A stretch of 25,945 bases of DNA, from assembly GCA_964394085.1 (NCBI GenBank), contig CAYMWF010000066.1:1-25945 (forward strand), read 5' to 3'. The stretch is from CAYMWF01 sp964394085 [NCBI: uncultured Gemmatimonadota bacterium] (GTDB taxonomy: Bacteria > GCA-2686955 > CAYMWF01). The stretch's first letter is position 1. Every line of letters starts with the position of its first letter. Position numbers and translations under genes: made by a program. Positions 1 to 8,812 of this stretch are shown in pieces. The notes beneath the pieces were generated by a model that saw nothing but the letters and a program-made list of their open reading frames with translations, had not been told where the DNA came from and searched no databases.

Positions 1-140
1 AGTGACGACTCCTTGGATAAAGCCCCCGAAAAAACACTCGCAACGCAGAATGCATTTGGTGAATCGGCTTGCACCTGGGAGCGTCTTGAAGTATTGTGTG
101 CGCGTTCAACGAATTTGGCATGTTTTCCGGAAGGCGACCC

Positions 141-578
141 GTGGAGCTGAAGAACAGGAAAGCTCGATTCAACTATGAGATAGTTGAAAAGATCGAGGCC
201 GGTCTTGTTCTCAAGGGGACCGAGGTGAAATCGATTCGCGCCGGAAAACTCAGCTTCCGCGACAGCTACGCCGCTTTCGAGGGAAACGAAGCATTTCTCT
301 GCAATCTCTACATCAATCATTATGATGAGGGGAACAGATACAACCACGACCCTGAGAGAAAGAGAAAGCTGCTTCTGAAAAGATACCAGATCAAGCGCCT
401 CTCCGGAAAGGTCCGGGAACGAGGTTTAACTCTCGTTCCGCTCAGAGTGTACTTTAAAAAGGGATACGCCAAGGTTGAGCTGGGACTGGGCCGGGGGAAG
501 ACCAGATCCGACCAGCGTGAAACGATACGCCGTAGAGATCTGCAGCGGGAGATGGCTCGTGAGCTCAGGGACCGTTAA
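141..578 (+). CDS. smpB: SsrA-binding protein SmpB
   Basis: SmpB binds tmRNA (SsrA) and carries it to stalled ribosomes for trans-translation. The product has the family layout: an N-terminal NRKARFNYEI segment, GTEVKSIRAGK, then YNHDPERKRKLLL, and a basic C-terminal tail (KTRSDQRETIRRRDLQREMA) that normally sits in the mRNA channel. The start is ambiguous. GTG at 141 has a GGAAGG Shine-Dalgarno six bases upstream and is preferred. ATG at 120 and GTG at 96 are in frame but lack a comparable site. The gene ends 20 bases inside the next gene, so the two are probably translationally coupled. It is the first recognisable gene of the left operon. Bases 1-140 hold an open frame ending at 150 that I do not recognise, possibly the tail of an upstream gene. 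Confidence 0.95.
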   Translation: MELKNRKARFNYEIVEKIEAGLVLKGTEVKSIRAGKLSFRDSYAAFEGNEAFLCNLYINHYDEGNRYNHDPERKRKLLLKRYQIKRLSGKVRERGLTLVPLRVYFKKGYAKVELGLGRGKTRSDQRETIRRRDLQREMARELRDR

Positions 579-2010
579 ACGGATTTTTCTGATCCACCTG
601 CTCGTTCTAACTTTGACGGGTGTGTCCGCGGCACCCGGAATCGAGACGATTTTTTCCGTTATCGATATCGACGGGGTCGAATACGTCGAACTGAACGCCC
701 TGGCCGCTGAAATGGGCTGGTACAAGAGCTGGGACAATATAGGGAGACGGATTTTATGCACGGGCCCCGGTGAAACGGTAGAGTTCAGAATAGATTCGCC
801 TTTTATAGTTTCCGGAGAAGAAATCTATAATATCCATTTCCCTGTCCGCCTGATCCGGGGGCGCTGCTTCATCCCCGTTCTGGGCGTTCTCGACTGGGCG
901 GCGGATACCCGGGGCGAGATGCTCCAATGGAGCGGCGACCGCGGCAGATTCTTCATTTCCGGCAAGAACAAGCCTGTCTCCCTGATAGAAGGGATATCGG
1001 TCAAGAGGATAGAACAGACGGTCCAGTTCCGGCTGACTTTACTGAAGAATACTCCTTACGATTTCAACGACAGGGGAGAGTCGATTGTCCTCCGGTTCCC
1101 GGAGGCCGGTTCACTCCCCGGTAACTGCATCGTGCCGGATGCCATCCCCCCCCTCAGGAAAATCAGTGCGACCTGTGAAAACGGGGTATCCACTGAAATC
1201 GTGATCGAGGTTAGAAGCGGAATCGACCCGCCGAAACTCGTTGAAACTGTAAACCCGAAAGGTATTCTCCTCGTTTTCAACTATAAACGCCCGACCAACG
1301 TCTGGGATGTTATTCCTTTACTGGGAGTCACGCCGGTAAGGGAAAGGATAGCCCGGCGCGAAAGGTTCAGAACTGTTGTTATAGATCCGGGCCACGGAGG
1401 GGCGGACCCGGGATGTGTTGGAGTCATAGGCACGCTGGAGAAAAATATTACACTGGATATCGCCTTGAAGACGGCGACGATTCTGCGAAAGAACTACGGG
1501 CTGAATGTCTTGTTGACCAGGAAGAGTGATCGTTACATTCCTCTCGACAAGCGCTGCGAGTACGCGAATATCAGACAGGGGGATCTTTTCATAAGCATAC
1601 ACGCGAACTCGTCGGTTGATCCGACGCTTAAGGGAGTGCAGGCATTCTATTTTCGCGAAACGGATAATATCGAAGAGGATGGCGCCCTTGCGGAAAAGAG
1701 GCTGGGCCATCTGAATTCTCCTGCGGATCTTCCGATCAGTATGGAGGAAATCCAGAAAAAACATATAAAATCGTCTTTCGAAGCCGCCAGCTGCATCTCC
1801 TACGTGATGGGAAGAAGACTGGAATTGCACAACCTGGGAGTTCACGACGAAGCATTCTATGTATTAAGAGGCGTGGCCATGCCGGCGGTCCTGGTGGAAA
1901 CCGGGTTCCTGTCCTGTCCGGAAGAAGAGGCCCTGCTGAACAATCCGGCCTCACGCAGAAATATCGCACGGGCGATCGCTGACGGCGTGCGAATTTACAT
2001 GAGTCTGTGA
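559..2010 (+). CDS. N-acetylmuramoyl-L-alanine amidase (Amidase_3), secreted
   Basis: A zinc amidase that cleaves the bond between N-acetylmuramic acid and the peptide stem. GTG 559 is chosen because GGGAG lies seven bases upstream and the start then gives a clean signal peptide (residues 1-24, ending GVSA). About 483 residues. Residues 25-140 resemble the copper-amine-oxidase N-terminal type wall-binding domain (DGVEYVELNALAAEMGW, FIPVLGVLDW). Residues 145-250 look AMIN-like. The Amidase_3 domain runs from about 270 to the end, with expected zinc and catalytic residues H279 (DPGHGG), E294 (TLEKN), H348 (SIHAN) and E447 (VETGF). It overlaps smpB by 20 bases and precedes a GerMN lipoprotein and murI, so it belongs to a wall-metabolism operon. 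The enzyme class is certain; orthology to AmiC is not. Confidence 0.93.
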   Translation: MSSGTVKRIFLIHLLVLTLTGVSAAPGIETIFSVIDIDGVEYVELNALAAEMGWYKSWDNIGRRILCTGPGETVEFRIDSPFIVSGEEIYNIHFPVRLIRGRCFIPVLGVLDWAADTRGEMLQWSGDRGRFFISGKNKPVSLIEGISVKRIEQTVQFRLTLLKNTPYDFNDRGESIVLRFPEAGSLPGNCIVPDAIPPLRKISATCENGVSTEIVIEVRSGIDPPKLVETVNPKGILLVFNYKRPTNVWDVIPLLGVTPVRERIARRERFRTVVIDPGHGGADPGCVGVIGTLEKNITLDIALKTATILRKNYGLNVLLTRKSDRYIPLDKRCEYANIRQGDLFISIHANSSVDPTLKGVQAFYFRETDNIEEDGALAEKRLGHLNSPADLPISMEEIQKKHIKSSFEAASCISYVMGRRLELHNLGVHDEAFYVLRGVAMPAVLVETGFLSCPEEEALLNNPASRRNIARAIADGVRIYMSL

Positions 2011-2150
2011 TCAATTACAGGAAACCAGGTAATATGCGATCTACGACACCGGCAAAGAAGGTTTCCCAACCCGATCCCCGTTCCTATCCCGGTTTTACTG
2101 TAACGACAGCCTGGCGGTTTTGCCTGAACATGCCGCCGATAAGAAAGGGA

Positions 2151-2702
2151 ATGATGGGAAAACGAACGGGAGTTCGTCGCCTGCCGGGTGTTTTTACCGT
2201 CTTCGCTCTGGCCATTTTTCTTCTGGCCGGATGTAAAGGAAAAGATTCCGGATCGAATTGGAAAAACGGGACGACCCGGCGATGGGAACGTTTCGACTTC
2301 TCCACGGAACTGGTTAAAATTTTCTACTGGAATTCGACAGCCGGCTACCTGGTGCCCAAGTGGCGCGAGATACCCCATACCGAATCGCTGACAGTAAAGG
2401 CTGAATTGATTCTGAATGCCCTCAGGGAAGATCCGGGCGGGGACGCTGTCTCTCCCGTTCACTCCGCAATTGCAGTCGGAACCGTTTACTTCGACGGGGT
2501 CGAAACGATTTTTATCGAATTGCCGAATGGTGAATCCGGGGCCGGTTCCGGGGGAGAAACTCTCGCCGTGAAAGCGATCTGCCGATCCCTTAAAGCGAAT
2601 CTCCCTGAAATCGGCTCAGTGAAGTTTATCACTGAAGGGAAGGGGATGCAGAAAAAGCCCCTACATTTTTTACACGAGTGCAGAGATGAGTACGGCGGAT
2701 AA
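2151..2702 (+). CDS. GerMN-domain lipoprotein
   Basis: A predicted lipoprotein of about 183 residues. Basic residues precede a hydrophobic segment and a lipobox, LLAGC, with the acylated Cys near residue 28. The rest matches the GerMN (sporulation/spore germination) domain: a strand with KIFYWNSTAGYLVP, a helix with KAELILNALRE, then GTVYFDGVETIFIEL and a last helix with AVKAICRSLKANLPEIGSVKF. Its biochemical role is unknown. The frame is open from GTG 2007, which overlaps the amidase stop, and ATG 2034 is another possible start. ATG 2151/2154 is preferred because AAGGGA precedes it and the lipoprotein signal then has normal length. The 3' end overlaps murI by 17 bases. GerM next to a racemase and rdgB also occurs in Bacillus (racE-gerM-rph-rdgB). 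Confidence 0.8.
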   Translation: MMGKRTGVRRLPGVFTVFALAIFLLAGCKGKDSGSNWKNGTTRRWERFDFSTELVKIFYWNSTAGYLVPKWREIPHTESLTVKAELILNALREDPGGDAVSPVHSAIAVGTVYFDGVETIFIELPNGESGAGSGGETLAVKAICRSLKANLPEIGSVKFITEGKGMQKKPLHFLHECRDEYGG

Positions 2703-3534
2703 ACCCCTGGGGGTGTTCGATTCCGGCATCGGCGGCCTGACAGTCGTCAGGGCGCTCATGGATTTATGCCCTTCGGAGCGTATTGTTTATTTCGGTGATA
2801 CCGCGCGGGTTCCGTACGGTCCGAAATCGGCTTCCACTGTGCGCCGATACGCCCGGGACAACACCGCTTTTCTGCTGCAGCACGACATCAAGATGCTTGT
2901 TGTGGCGTGTAATACCGCTTCCGCCGTCACTATCCCGGAGCTGAAGCAGCTCCTTGATATCCCCGTCATCGGTGTTATCAAACCCGGAGCGCGGGCAGCC
3001 GTCAAAATATCCGAATCAGGCAGGATCGGCGTTGCCGGCACCCAGGCGACCGTCTCCAGTGGAGCTTACACCCGTGAAATCCACCGGCTGCTGCCCTCCG
3101 CCGTCGTGGTGTCGCGCCCCTGCCCGCTCCTTGTCCCCCTTGCCGAAGAAGGCTGGCTGGATCACGAAGCCACCGACTTGATTGTCAGAGAATATCTCGA
3201 CCCGGTGTTTCACTCGGGCATCGACACCCTCATACTGGGCTGCACTCATTACCCCGTCTTATGGAAGATGTTCGAGAAGACCGCCGGACCCGACGTGACG
3301 CTGGTGGATTCAGCCACTTCCGTCGCCAACGATGTGAAAGCCGCATTGTCCGAGCTCGGCATCGATTCGAAGAAACCGCCCCTCGGGATGAAGGATCACA
3401 GTATTTATGTCAGCGATATCCCCGGCAGATTCCACGAAGTGGGCGGGAGATTTCTCGGTACTTCAATAAATGCTCCGATGGTTGTCGATGTAGAGGGGTT
3501 GAGCCGGCTCCTTGGAAAGGACCGGATGCTTTGA
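2686..3534 (+). CDS. murI: Glutamate racemase MurI
   Basis: A cofactor-independent racemase that converts L-Glu to D-Glu for the peptidoglycan stem peptide; it acts in the cytoplasm. It has 282 residues, normal for the family. Motifs in order are GVFDSGIGGLTV (D12, S13), YFGDTARVPYG, the first catalytic Cys in VVACNTAS (C75), and the second in LILGCTHYP (C186, H188). ATG 2686 lies inside the end of the GerMN gene, and the stop codon overlaps the TTG start of rdgB by four bases. This indicates strict co-translation in the wall-metabolism operon. Nothing is missing from the active site. Confidence 0.97.
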   Translation: MSTADKPLGVFDSGIGGLTVVRALMDLCPSERIVYFGDTARVPYGPKSASTVRRYARDNTAFLLQHDIKMLVVACNTASAVTIPELKQLLDIPVIGVIKPGARAAVKISESGRIGVAGTQATVSSGAYTREIHRLLPSAVVVSRPCPLLVPLAEEGWLDHEATDLIVREYLDPVFHSGIDTLILGCTHYPVLWKMFEKTAGPDVTLVDSATSVANDVKAALSELGIDSKKPPLGMKDHSIYVSDIPGRFHEVGGRFLGTSINAPMVVDVEGLSRLLGKDRML

Positions 3535-4148
3535 AACGAATCGTACTGGCCACAGGCAATCCGGACAAGGTTCGCGAAATCAGGCGCATCCTGGGAGATT
3601 TACCCGTAGAACTCGACCCCATGCATGGCGAAGGAGCGGAAGAAACCGGCAGCACCCTCGAAGAAAACGCGTTGATCAAGGCCGAAGCCGCCGCCCTGGC
3701 ATCCGGAATTCCCGCTCTTGCCGACGATACGGGTCTCGAGGTCGAATTCCTGAACGGCGCGCCCGGGGTTTTTTCCTCTCGATTCGCGGGCCCGGACGCC
3801 ACCTATGATGACAATGTCGATAAGCTTCTCGAAGCCCTTGAAAACGTGCCGCCCGATGGACGCAGAGCCTGTTTCCGCTGTGTGGCCGCCCTTGTATTTC
3901 CGGATGGACGCAGCGGAACAGCCGAAGGTCGGGTGGATGGAACGATCCTGGAAACCAGGAGGGGGAATGGCGGCTTCGGTTACGATCCGGTATTCCTGCC
4001 CGATGGAGAAGAAGAAACCTTCGCGGAAATGGCGCTATCCAGGAAAAATGCCATGAGCCACAGGGCGCAGGCGATGGTCGCAGCGAAAAGGATCATCGAG
4101 AAGATGCTGTTTTCCGGTTCCCGCGAAAAGAAGGCCGGCCCGCCGTGA
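3531..4148 (+). CDS. rdgB: XTP/dITP diphosphatase (RdgB/HAM1 family)
   Basis: Hydrolyses non-canonical purine triphosphates (ITP, dITP, XTP) to the monophosphate, keeping them out of DNA and RNA. The protein from TTG 3531 is 205 residues, standard length, and begins LKRIVLATGNPDK, the conserved N-terminus. Further motifs are EENALIKAEAAA, ADDTGLEVEFL, PGVFSSRFAG, GFGYDPVFLPDG and KNAMSHRAQAM. The frame extends upstream to 3261, but that part lies inside murI, and the conserved N-terminus argues for the TTG start, with AAAGGA nine bases upstream. It overlaps both neighbours by four bases. In many Firmicutes rph sits just before rdgB; here it is absent. Confidence 0.95.
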   Translation: MKRIVLATGNPDKVREIRRILGDLPVELDPMHGEGAEETGSTLEENALIKAEAAALASGIPALADDTGLEVEFLNGAPGVFSSRFAGPDATYDDNVDKLLEALENVPPDGRRACFRCVAALVFPDGRSGTAEGRVDGTILETRRGNGGFGYDPVFLPDGEEETFAEMALSRKNAMSHRAQAMVAAKRIIEKMLFSGSREKKAGPP

Positions 4149-5434
4149 GCTTCACCAGGCTTCCGCCCGGCATATTTCTTTTCTGTTTATTGTTCTTCAC
4201 CGCCTTCGAAACTCCTGCAGTTTCCTCGAGTGATCAGAATGCAGTCGCTCCATCCTCCGGAAATGCCCATGATTCCGAAGCCGCTGCCATACAGCGGATT
4301 TGTAGAGGAGGGGACGCTTCCGTCCTGCTGGTTCTCGACGACCGCGATCCGTTGATATCCATTTCGGCGGATGCTCCCAGAATTCCCGCTTCGGTTCTTA
4401 AAATCGCGACCGCTCTGTTTGTTCTGGAAACCCTCGGTCCGGAATACCGGTTCGAAACCGATTTCTATTTCAACGAAAACAGGGTGCTTACGGTAAGAGC
4501 ATCCGGGGATCCTTTTCTCATCTCCGAAGAGTGGGCGGTGATAGCCGACAGCCTGTCGGCCGGGATCGATACCGTATCATCGATCAGACTCGTTGATGAC
4601 GCATTTGCTCCAGGTATGACGATTCCGGGAACAGGCGAATCCGGAAAACCATTCGATGCCTGCATCAACGCATTCTGCACGAATTTTAACACTTGCGCCG
4701 TAACGGTTCGTAATTCAGAGGTTTTCAGCGCCGAGAAGCAGACCCCGTTAACCGAATCGGCCCGCCGTCTCGCCTTTGCGGACGGCAGACGGGGCACCTT
4801 CAGATTCTCTCTCGATTCGAAGGAAAAGGTGCATCTATATACCGAGCAGATACTCGCCTCTTTCCTCGATGATCAGGGGGTGGTCCTCTTGCAGCAGGAC
4901 GGACCACAGGTGCTCGAAGACCATGGGAGCGTCCTTTACACGCACCGCTCTACCAGGACTCTCGAATCGATGGTCGAGTCGATGATGTTGTATTCCAACA
5001 ACCTGGTGGCGAACCATCTGCTCCTGGCGGCGGGAAAACCAGCTTCCGGCAGAATCGACCTGGGAACAGCGGTGGCGTCATTCGACTCCTTCCTTACGCG
5101 TCGCGTCGGCATCAAAGGTTTTGACGTCAGCGAGGGGGCGGGAATATCGAGAAAAAACAAGTTCACCGCAAGCCAGGTTGCGGCTTTGCTCGAGACATTT
5201 TACCCATACAGGAAGCTGCTTTCCGTTCCGGATCGTTATAAAAAAACAATTGATCCGCCGGTGCGTCTTAAAACCGGAACCATGGAAGGTATCGAGACCG
5301 CTGCAGGCTATATTCAAACAGACAAAGGCGGCTCCCCATACAGGTTCGTCGTATTACTGGACGGAGCGCCGCCCGGAGCCAGGGACAGGATAGTCGACCT
5401 GCTCGTGAGGCTTGTGACCGGTAGAGGTGACTGA
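4145..5434 (+). CDS. dacB: D-alanyl-D-alanine carboxypeptidase/endopeptidase, PBP4 (DacB) family
   Basis: A serine peptidase of family S13 that trims D-Ala from, or cuts cross-links in, peptidoglycan in the periplasm. It has 429 residues and an N-terminal signal segment (hydrophobic, about 9-24). All three penicillin-binding motifs are present: SVLK (S83, K86), SNN (284-286) and KTG (376-378). Between the first two is an inserted region with NFNTCAVTV, typical of DacB. The GTG start overlaps the rdgB stop by four bases. Together with the amidase and murI upstream it strengthens the view that this operon serves wall turnover. Confidence 0.9.
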   Translation: MSFTRLPPGIFLFCLLFFTAFETPAVSSSDQNAVAPSSGNAHDSEAAAIQRICRGGDASVLLVLDDRDPLISISADAPRIPASVLKIATALFVLETLGPEYRFETDFYFNENRVLTVRASGDPFLISEEWAVIADSLSAGIDTVSSIRLVDDAFAPGMTIPGTGESGKPFDACINAFCTNFNTCAVTVRNSEVFSAEKQTPLTESARRLAFADGRRGTFRFSLDSKEKVHLYTEQILASFLDDQGVVLLQQDGPQVLEDHGSVLYTHRSTRTLESMVESMMLYSNNLVANHLLLAAGKPASGRIDLGTAVASFDSFLTRRVGIKGFDVSEGAGISRKNKFTASQVAALLETFYPYRKLLSVPDRYKKTIDPPVRLKTGTMEGIETAAGYIQTDKGGSPYRFVVLLDGAPPGARDRIVDLLVRLVTGRGD

Positions 5435-5436
5435 CG

Positions 5437-6315
5437 GTGAATAACGGATACACGCTGCTCGATTCGGGGGATGGAAGAAAGCTGGAACAGGTGGGCTCCT
5501 TCAGGCTTGTTCGTCCGGCTCCGCTGGCTCTCTGGTCTTCATCGGAGCCGGCGGCTGAATGGGATCGAGCGGACGGTGTTTTCCAGGCCGGCGCCTCCGG
5601 CGGGAGAGGGGGGTGGGTCGAGCCTGTCCGGTTTCCCGAATCCTGGATAATAAACCATGCCGGTCTTCCTTTTCTCATAAAGCCGAACGAATCAGGGAGT
5701 ATCGGTTTCTTTCCGGAGCATGCCCGGCTCTGGGGAACAGTCGAAGGAACAATCCGTAACATTCCCTTCAAGAAGAAACCGAAATTACTCAACGTTTTCG
5801 CCTGCACCGGAGGAGCTACCATGGCGGCCGCCGGGGCGGGAGCGGAGGTGTGCCACCTCGACGGCGCCCGGAGCTCGGTTTCCAGGGCCCGGGAGAACCT
5901 TGCTCTGGCCGGCCTGGTCGATCGCCCCGTGCGGTGGATAGTCGATGATGCACGGAAGTTCTGCGCCAGGGAAAAACGCAGGCACGTCAAGTATGACGCC
6001 GTCGTCCTGGATCCCCCGTCTTTCGGCAGGGGTTCCCGCGGGGGAACGTGGAAGATCGAGCGGGATCTGGCCGGTTTTCTGGAGCTCGTTTCCGATATCC
6101 TTTCGGATGTCGCGTTCCTCGTTTTGCTGAGCTGCCATTCTCCCGGCTTCACGCCGCTTCTCCTGGAATCGCTTTTGATCGGGTTCAAAGAAACAAGGGG
6201 CGGCGGCATCGTTTCCGGCGAATTGAGCCTGCCGGGCGGTGCCCTGCAGCGAAACTTACCCGCGGGTTCGTATGCCGCCTGGACCTTGACCGAACCGGTA
6301 ACCGACAGGGAATAA
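5437..6315 (+). CDS. Class I SAM-dependent methyltransferase (RlmI/RlmL-like core)
   Basis: A Rossmann-fold methyltransferase of 292 residues. Motif I is LNVFACTGGATMAAA (118-132), followed by an acidic residue in HLDGA; motif IV is VVLDPPSFGRG (189-199). The DPPSF form is typical of the RlmI/YccW group that makes m5C in 23S rRNA, and FFPEHARLW at 91-99 resembles the segment before motif I there. The N-terminal PUA domain of RlmI is not evident, so the target is unclear: RNA is likely, not proven. GTG 5437 has AGAGGTGA upstream and starts two bases after the dacB-like stop. A second RNA methyltransferase follows 12 bases downstream. Confidence 0.85.
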   Translation: MNNGYTLLDSGDGRKLEQVGSFRLVRPAPLALWSSSEPAAEWDRADGVFQAGASGGRGGWVEPVRFPESWIINHAGLPFLIKPNESGSIGFFPEHARLWGTVEGTIRNIPFKKKPKLLNVFACTGGATMAAAGAGAEVCHLDGARSSVSRARENLALAGLVDRPVRWIVDDARKFCAREKRRHVKYDAVVLDPPSFGRGSRGGTWKIERDLAGFLELVSDILSDVAFLVLLSCHSPGFTPLLLESLLIGFKETRGGGIVSGELSLPGGALQRNLPAGSYAAWTLTEPVTDRE

Positions 6316-6327
6316 TCGTCTGGAAGC

Positions 6328-7137
6328 ATGAAAGAAATCACCAGTCCGCAAAATCCGCTGATAAAAGAAATCAAGAAACTCGGCACCGGAAGACGGCGCA
6401 AACGGGAGAACTTGATTCTGATTGAAGGGATCAGGGAGGTTTCCCGGGCTCTGCGGGGCGGAGTGAAGCTGAGAACCCTGATCGTATCTGAAGAAATATT
6501 AAAAAAAACAAACCGGACGGAAAGCGCCACCGCTTTGTTCACACAGGCCCCGGAGCTCGTTTCGCTCTCCCGCAACCTGTTCGGGGGGATATCATTCAGG
6601 GAGAATCCCGAGGGGGTGCTGGCGGTGGCCCACAGGCCCCGTCGCAGCCTGGAGGAGCTGAAACCGGGAGACGATTCTCTTGTTCTGGTGGCGGAAGGCC
6701 TGGAAAAGCCGGGCAACATCGGCGCTCTTTTCAGAACCGCGGACGGTGCCGGCGTTTCCACTGTTCTCATCGCCGGGAGCGGTTCCGAGATTTACAGCAG
6801 ACAGGCTATCCGGGGGAGCATGGGTACCATTTTCACCGTGCCGTCCGCCGAAGTTTCCTCAGAGCGGGCAGTTACGTTTCTCCGGCAGAACGGTTTCCGA
6901 CTGCTGGCTTCGACGCCGGATGCCGATCTCGATTACACTTCGGCGGATTTCACCCGACCCTGCGCCGTTCTCGTCGGAAGCGAGAAAGACGGGCTGAGTC
7001 CGGAGCTTCTCGAGGCTGCTGATGTCAGGTTCAGGATACCTATGCGGGGAATCGCCGATTCATTGAATGTATCCGCGTCGACCGCGATCCTCCTGTATGA
7101 AGCGGTCCGCGGAACCGGTATTGCCGATACGGATTAA
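6328..7137 (+). CDS. SpoU/TrmH-family RNA 2'-O-methyltransferase
   Basis: A SPOUT-fold enzyme expected to 2'-O-methylate a ribose in rRNA or tRNA. It has 269 residues. An N-terminal substrate-binding part (1-110; NPLIKEIKKL, ENLILIEGIREV) resembles the L30e-like domain of RlmB/TsnR relatives. The three SpoU motifs follow: EGLEKPGNIGALFRTADG (124-140, with N130 and R136), VGSEKDGLS (216-224, E219) and IPMRGIADSLNVSASTA (237-253, S245, N247). ATG 6328 has GGAAG upstream. It is the last gene of the left operon; a new promoter lies across its 3' end. The exact target cannot be told from sequence alone. Confidence 0.92.
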   Translation: MKEITSPQNPLIKEIKKLGTGRRRKRENLILIEGIREVSRALRGGVKLRTLIVSEEILKKTNRTESATALFTQAPELVSLSRNLFGGISFRENPEGVLAVAHRPRRSLEELKPGDDSLVLVAEGLEKPGNIGALFRTADGAGVSTVLIAGSGSEIYSRQAIRGSMGTIFTVPSAEVSSERAVTFLRQNGFRLLASTPDADLDYTSADFTRPCAVLVGSEKDGLSPELLEAADVRFRIPMRGIADSLNVSASTAILLYEAVRGTGIADTD

Positions 7138-7149
7138 TTGTTTTATAAT
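7121..7149 (+). promoter_or_regulatory. Sigma70-type promoter for the DUF3604 gene
   Basis: TTGCCG (7121-7126) and a perfect TATAAT (7144-7149) are separated by 17 bases. Transcription would begin near 7156, about 60 bases before ATG 7219. This favours that ATG over the in-frame TTG at 7138, which lies upstream of the predicted transcript. Confidence 0.55.
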
Positions 7150-7218
7150 TCAATAGAAACGGTAAACCGGGTTTGTTCTCAGAATGGTAACGACGGACCT
7201 GTTCCTGAACGCGATAAA

Positions 7219-8706
7219 ATGTTTAAACGCCGCAAAACAAATCCACTTCCCGCAGGGATCCTGCTGATTCTCCTCTCTGCCGCCGCCCTGGAAGGAATGC
7301 CTGACCCTTATCAGGATACCTACTCACTATTCTGGGGAGATCTGCATTGCCACAGCAGTCTCTCCGACGGCGTGCCGCTCGTTTCCCCGGACGCGGAGCT
7401 GCGTGCCGCCAGGGACATGATGGAGCTGGACTTCGCCGCGCTGTCGGACCATACCGAGTGGTTTTTCATCGATCTTCAAACGTTCTTCGAGTGGGGGGTA
7501 GTCGCGTATTCTGAAGCCACAGCGGAGTGGAAGTGGTCGCAGGTCGTGGATTTATGCGCGGATTATTACGAACCCGGTATTTTCGTCACCCTTGCCGGTT
7601 ACGAATGGAGCTCGGAAGACGGAGGACACAGGTCCGTCTATTTCGAATCCTCCGGCACCGATGTGGGCCTGCTGCCGCTCCATGGTCTGTACCACGCCCT
7701 CGGTTCCCAGCTTCATAAAATGGAGTTGTCGGGCGTCCCGTTCCTTTTTCCTGAAATTCCCGTCACTTACGACAGACCAACGCCCGATCAGCTGTGGTCG
7801 AGTTTCGATGAAACCGGTTTCGGTGTGCCGGGCAGAAGGGTCATCACGGTTCCGCATCATCCTGTCGGTCCGGTGATCGTCGACTGGGCCGGTTTCAGGA
7901 ACGACGACTACGACAGGCTTGTCGAGATCTATTCGAAACACGGCAACGCAGAGGAAGAGGGATGCTACCACGCGACCCTCGAACCGGGACACCCGGACTG
8001 GAGCGGCGGTGTAGCGGAGATCCTTGCCGAGGGCCGCCCTCTCGGCATTATCGCCGGCACCGATTCTCACGGTCATTTCGAGTTCGTCGGCCGGAGTTCC
8101 CATATTCCGGCATTTCCCGGTTCCTGCTTCTTCCCCGAACATGACTGGCGAGTGAGTGTGTACGGCAAACCCTTCGGCTGGAGACGCTTCGGAGGCGGTT
8201 TGACCGGCGTATGGGCGGTCACCCGTGATTCGCTGTCCGGGACTTTAACCCGGGAAGGAATCTTTTCGGCGCTTCACACCCGGCGGACTCTCGGCACCAG
8301 CGGCCCGCGGGTCGACATACGCTTCTGGCTGGACAGGGACGGTAATTTCCTGACTCTGGAAGACGCCATACTCGCCGGCGAAGAAGCTGTGTTCGAGCCC
8401 GGCAGCCCCCTCCGGTTCGGCCTTAAAGTCAACCTTGGGAAGACCGGCGGGGACGAAATTTCACGGGTGCTGTTCATCAGAAACGGCGCGGTGGCGGAGA
8501 CGATTACATGCCCGCCTTCAACCAGATCCGTCGAGCTTGACTGGCTCGATATAAAGGAATCGGGCATCGCCGTCTACTATGTGCGGGTGGAAATCAACGA
8601 CCCGCTGAACCGCGACAGAGATTCATATTACGATCCCGTTTCCGGCCTTCAAATCCCCGAATACTCCGAGCGCGCCTGGTCTTCCCCGATCTTCACATCC
8701 GATTGA
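7219..8706 (+). CDS. DUF3604 / PHP-domain protein, exported
   Basis: A 495-residue protein with a signal peptide (FKRRKTNPLPAGILLILLSA) followed by a PHP-type metallohydrolase-like fold. Metal-ligand candidates are H43 and H45 in GDLHCHSSLSDG, D77 and H78 in ALSDHTEW, the PHHPVG histidines and GTDSHG near the C-terminal half. This arrangement matches the DUF3604 family, whose substrate is unknown. PHP domains are often phosphoesterases, but that is only fold-level inference. ATG 7219 is chosen because it lies downstream of the promoter and puts the signal peptide at the N-terminus; its Shine-Dalgarno is weak. No convincing terminator follows. Confidence 0.85.
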   Translation: MFKRRKTNPLPAGILLILLSAAALEGMPDPYQDTYSLFWGDLHCHSSLSDGVPLVSPDAELRAARDMMELDFAALSDHTEWFFIDLQTFFEWGVVAYSEATAEWKWSQVVDLCADYYEPGIFVTLAGYEWSSEDGGHRSVYFESSGTDVGLLPLHGLYHALGSQLHKMELSGVPFLFPEIPVTYDRPTPDQLWSSFDETGFGVPGRRVITVPHHPVGPVIVDWAGFRNDDYDRLVEIYSKHGNAEEEGCYHATLEPGHPDWSGGVAEILAEGRPLGIIAGTDSHGHFEFVGRSSHIPAFPGSCFFPEHDWRVSVYGKPFGWRRFGGGLTGVWAVTRDSLSGTLTREGIFSALHTRRTLGTSGPRVDIRFWLDRDGNFLTLEDAILAGEEAVFEPGSPLRFGLKVNLGKTGGDEISRVLFIRNGAVAETITCPPSTRSVELDWLDIKESGIAVYYVRVEINDPLNRDRDSYYDPVSGLQIPEYSERAWSSPIFTSD

Positions 8707-8812
8707 GCGGTTTTTGCCCTTCCAATTTTGCTTTAATCGATACCTTTCGGTGAAAATCGGACAAAACCTTCCGATGTATTGAATGCAGCGGCTTTTACAC
8801 CAAGGAGGAGAA

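Noticed and set aside
1-150. Open frame at the left edge as an upstream gene
   Set aside because: It overlaps smpB, has no recognisable residues, and the window edge hides its start, so it cannot be supported.
5268-6770. 500-codon open frame on the - strand
   Set aside because: It is antisense to two recognisable methyltransferases and to the dacB-like end, with Arg/Pro/Ser-rich low-complexity content.
8756-8775. ATCGGA/TCCGAT inverted repeat after the DUF3604 gene as terminator
   Set aside because: Only six pairs with an eight-base loop and no T-run; too weak to call.
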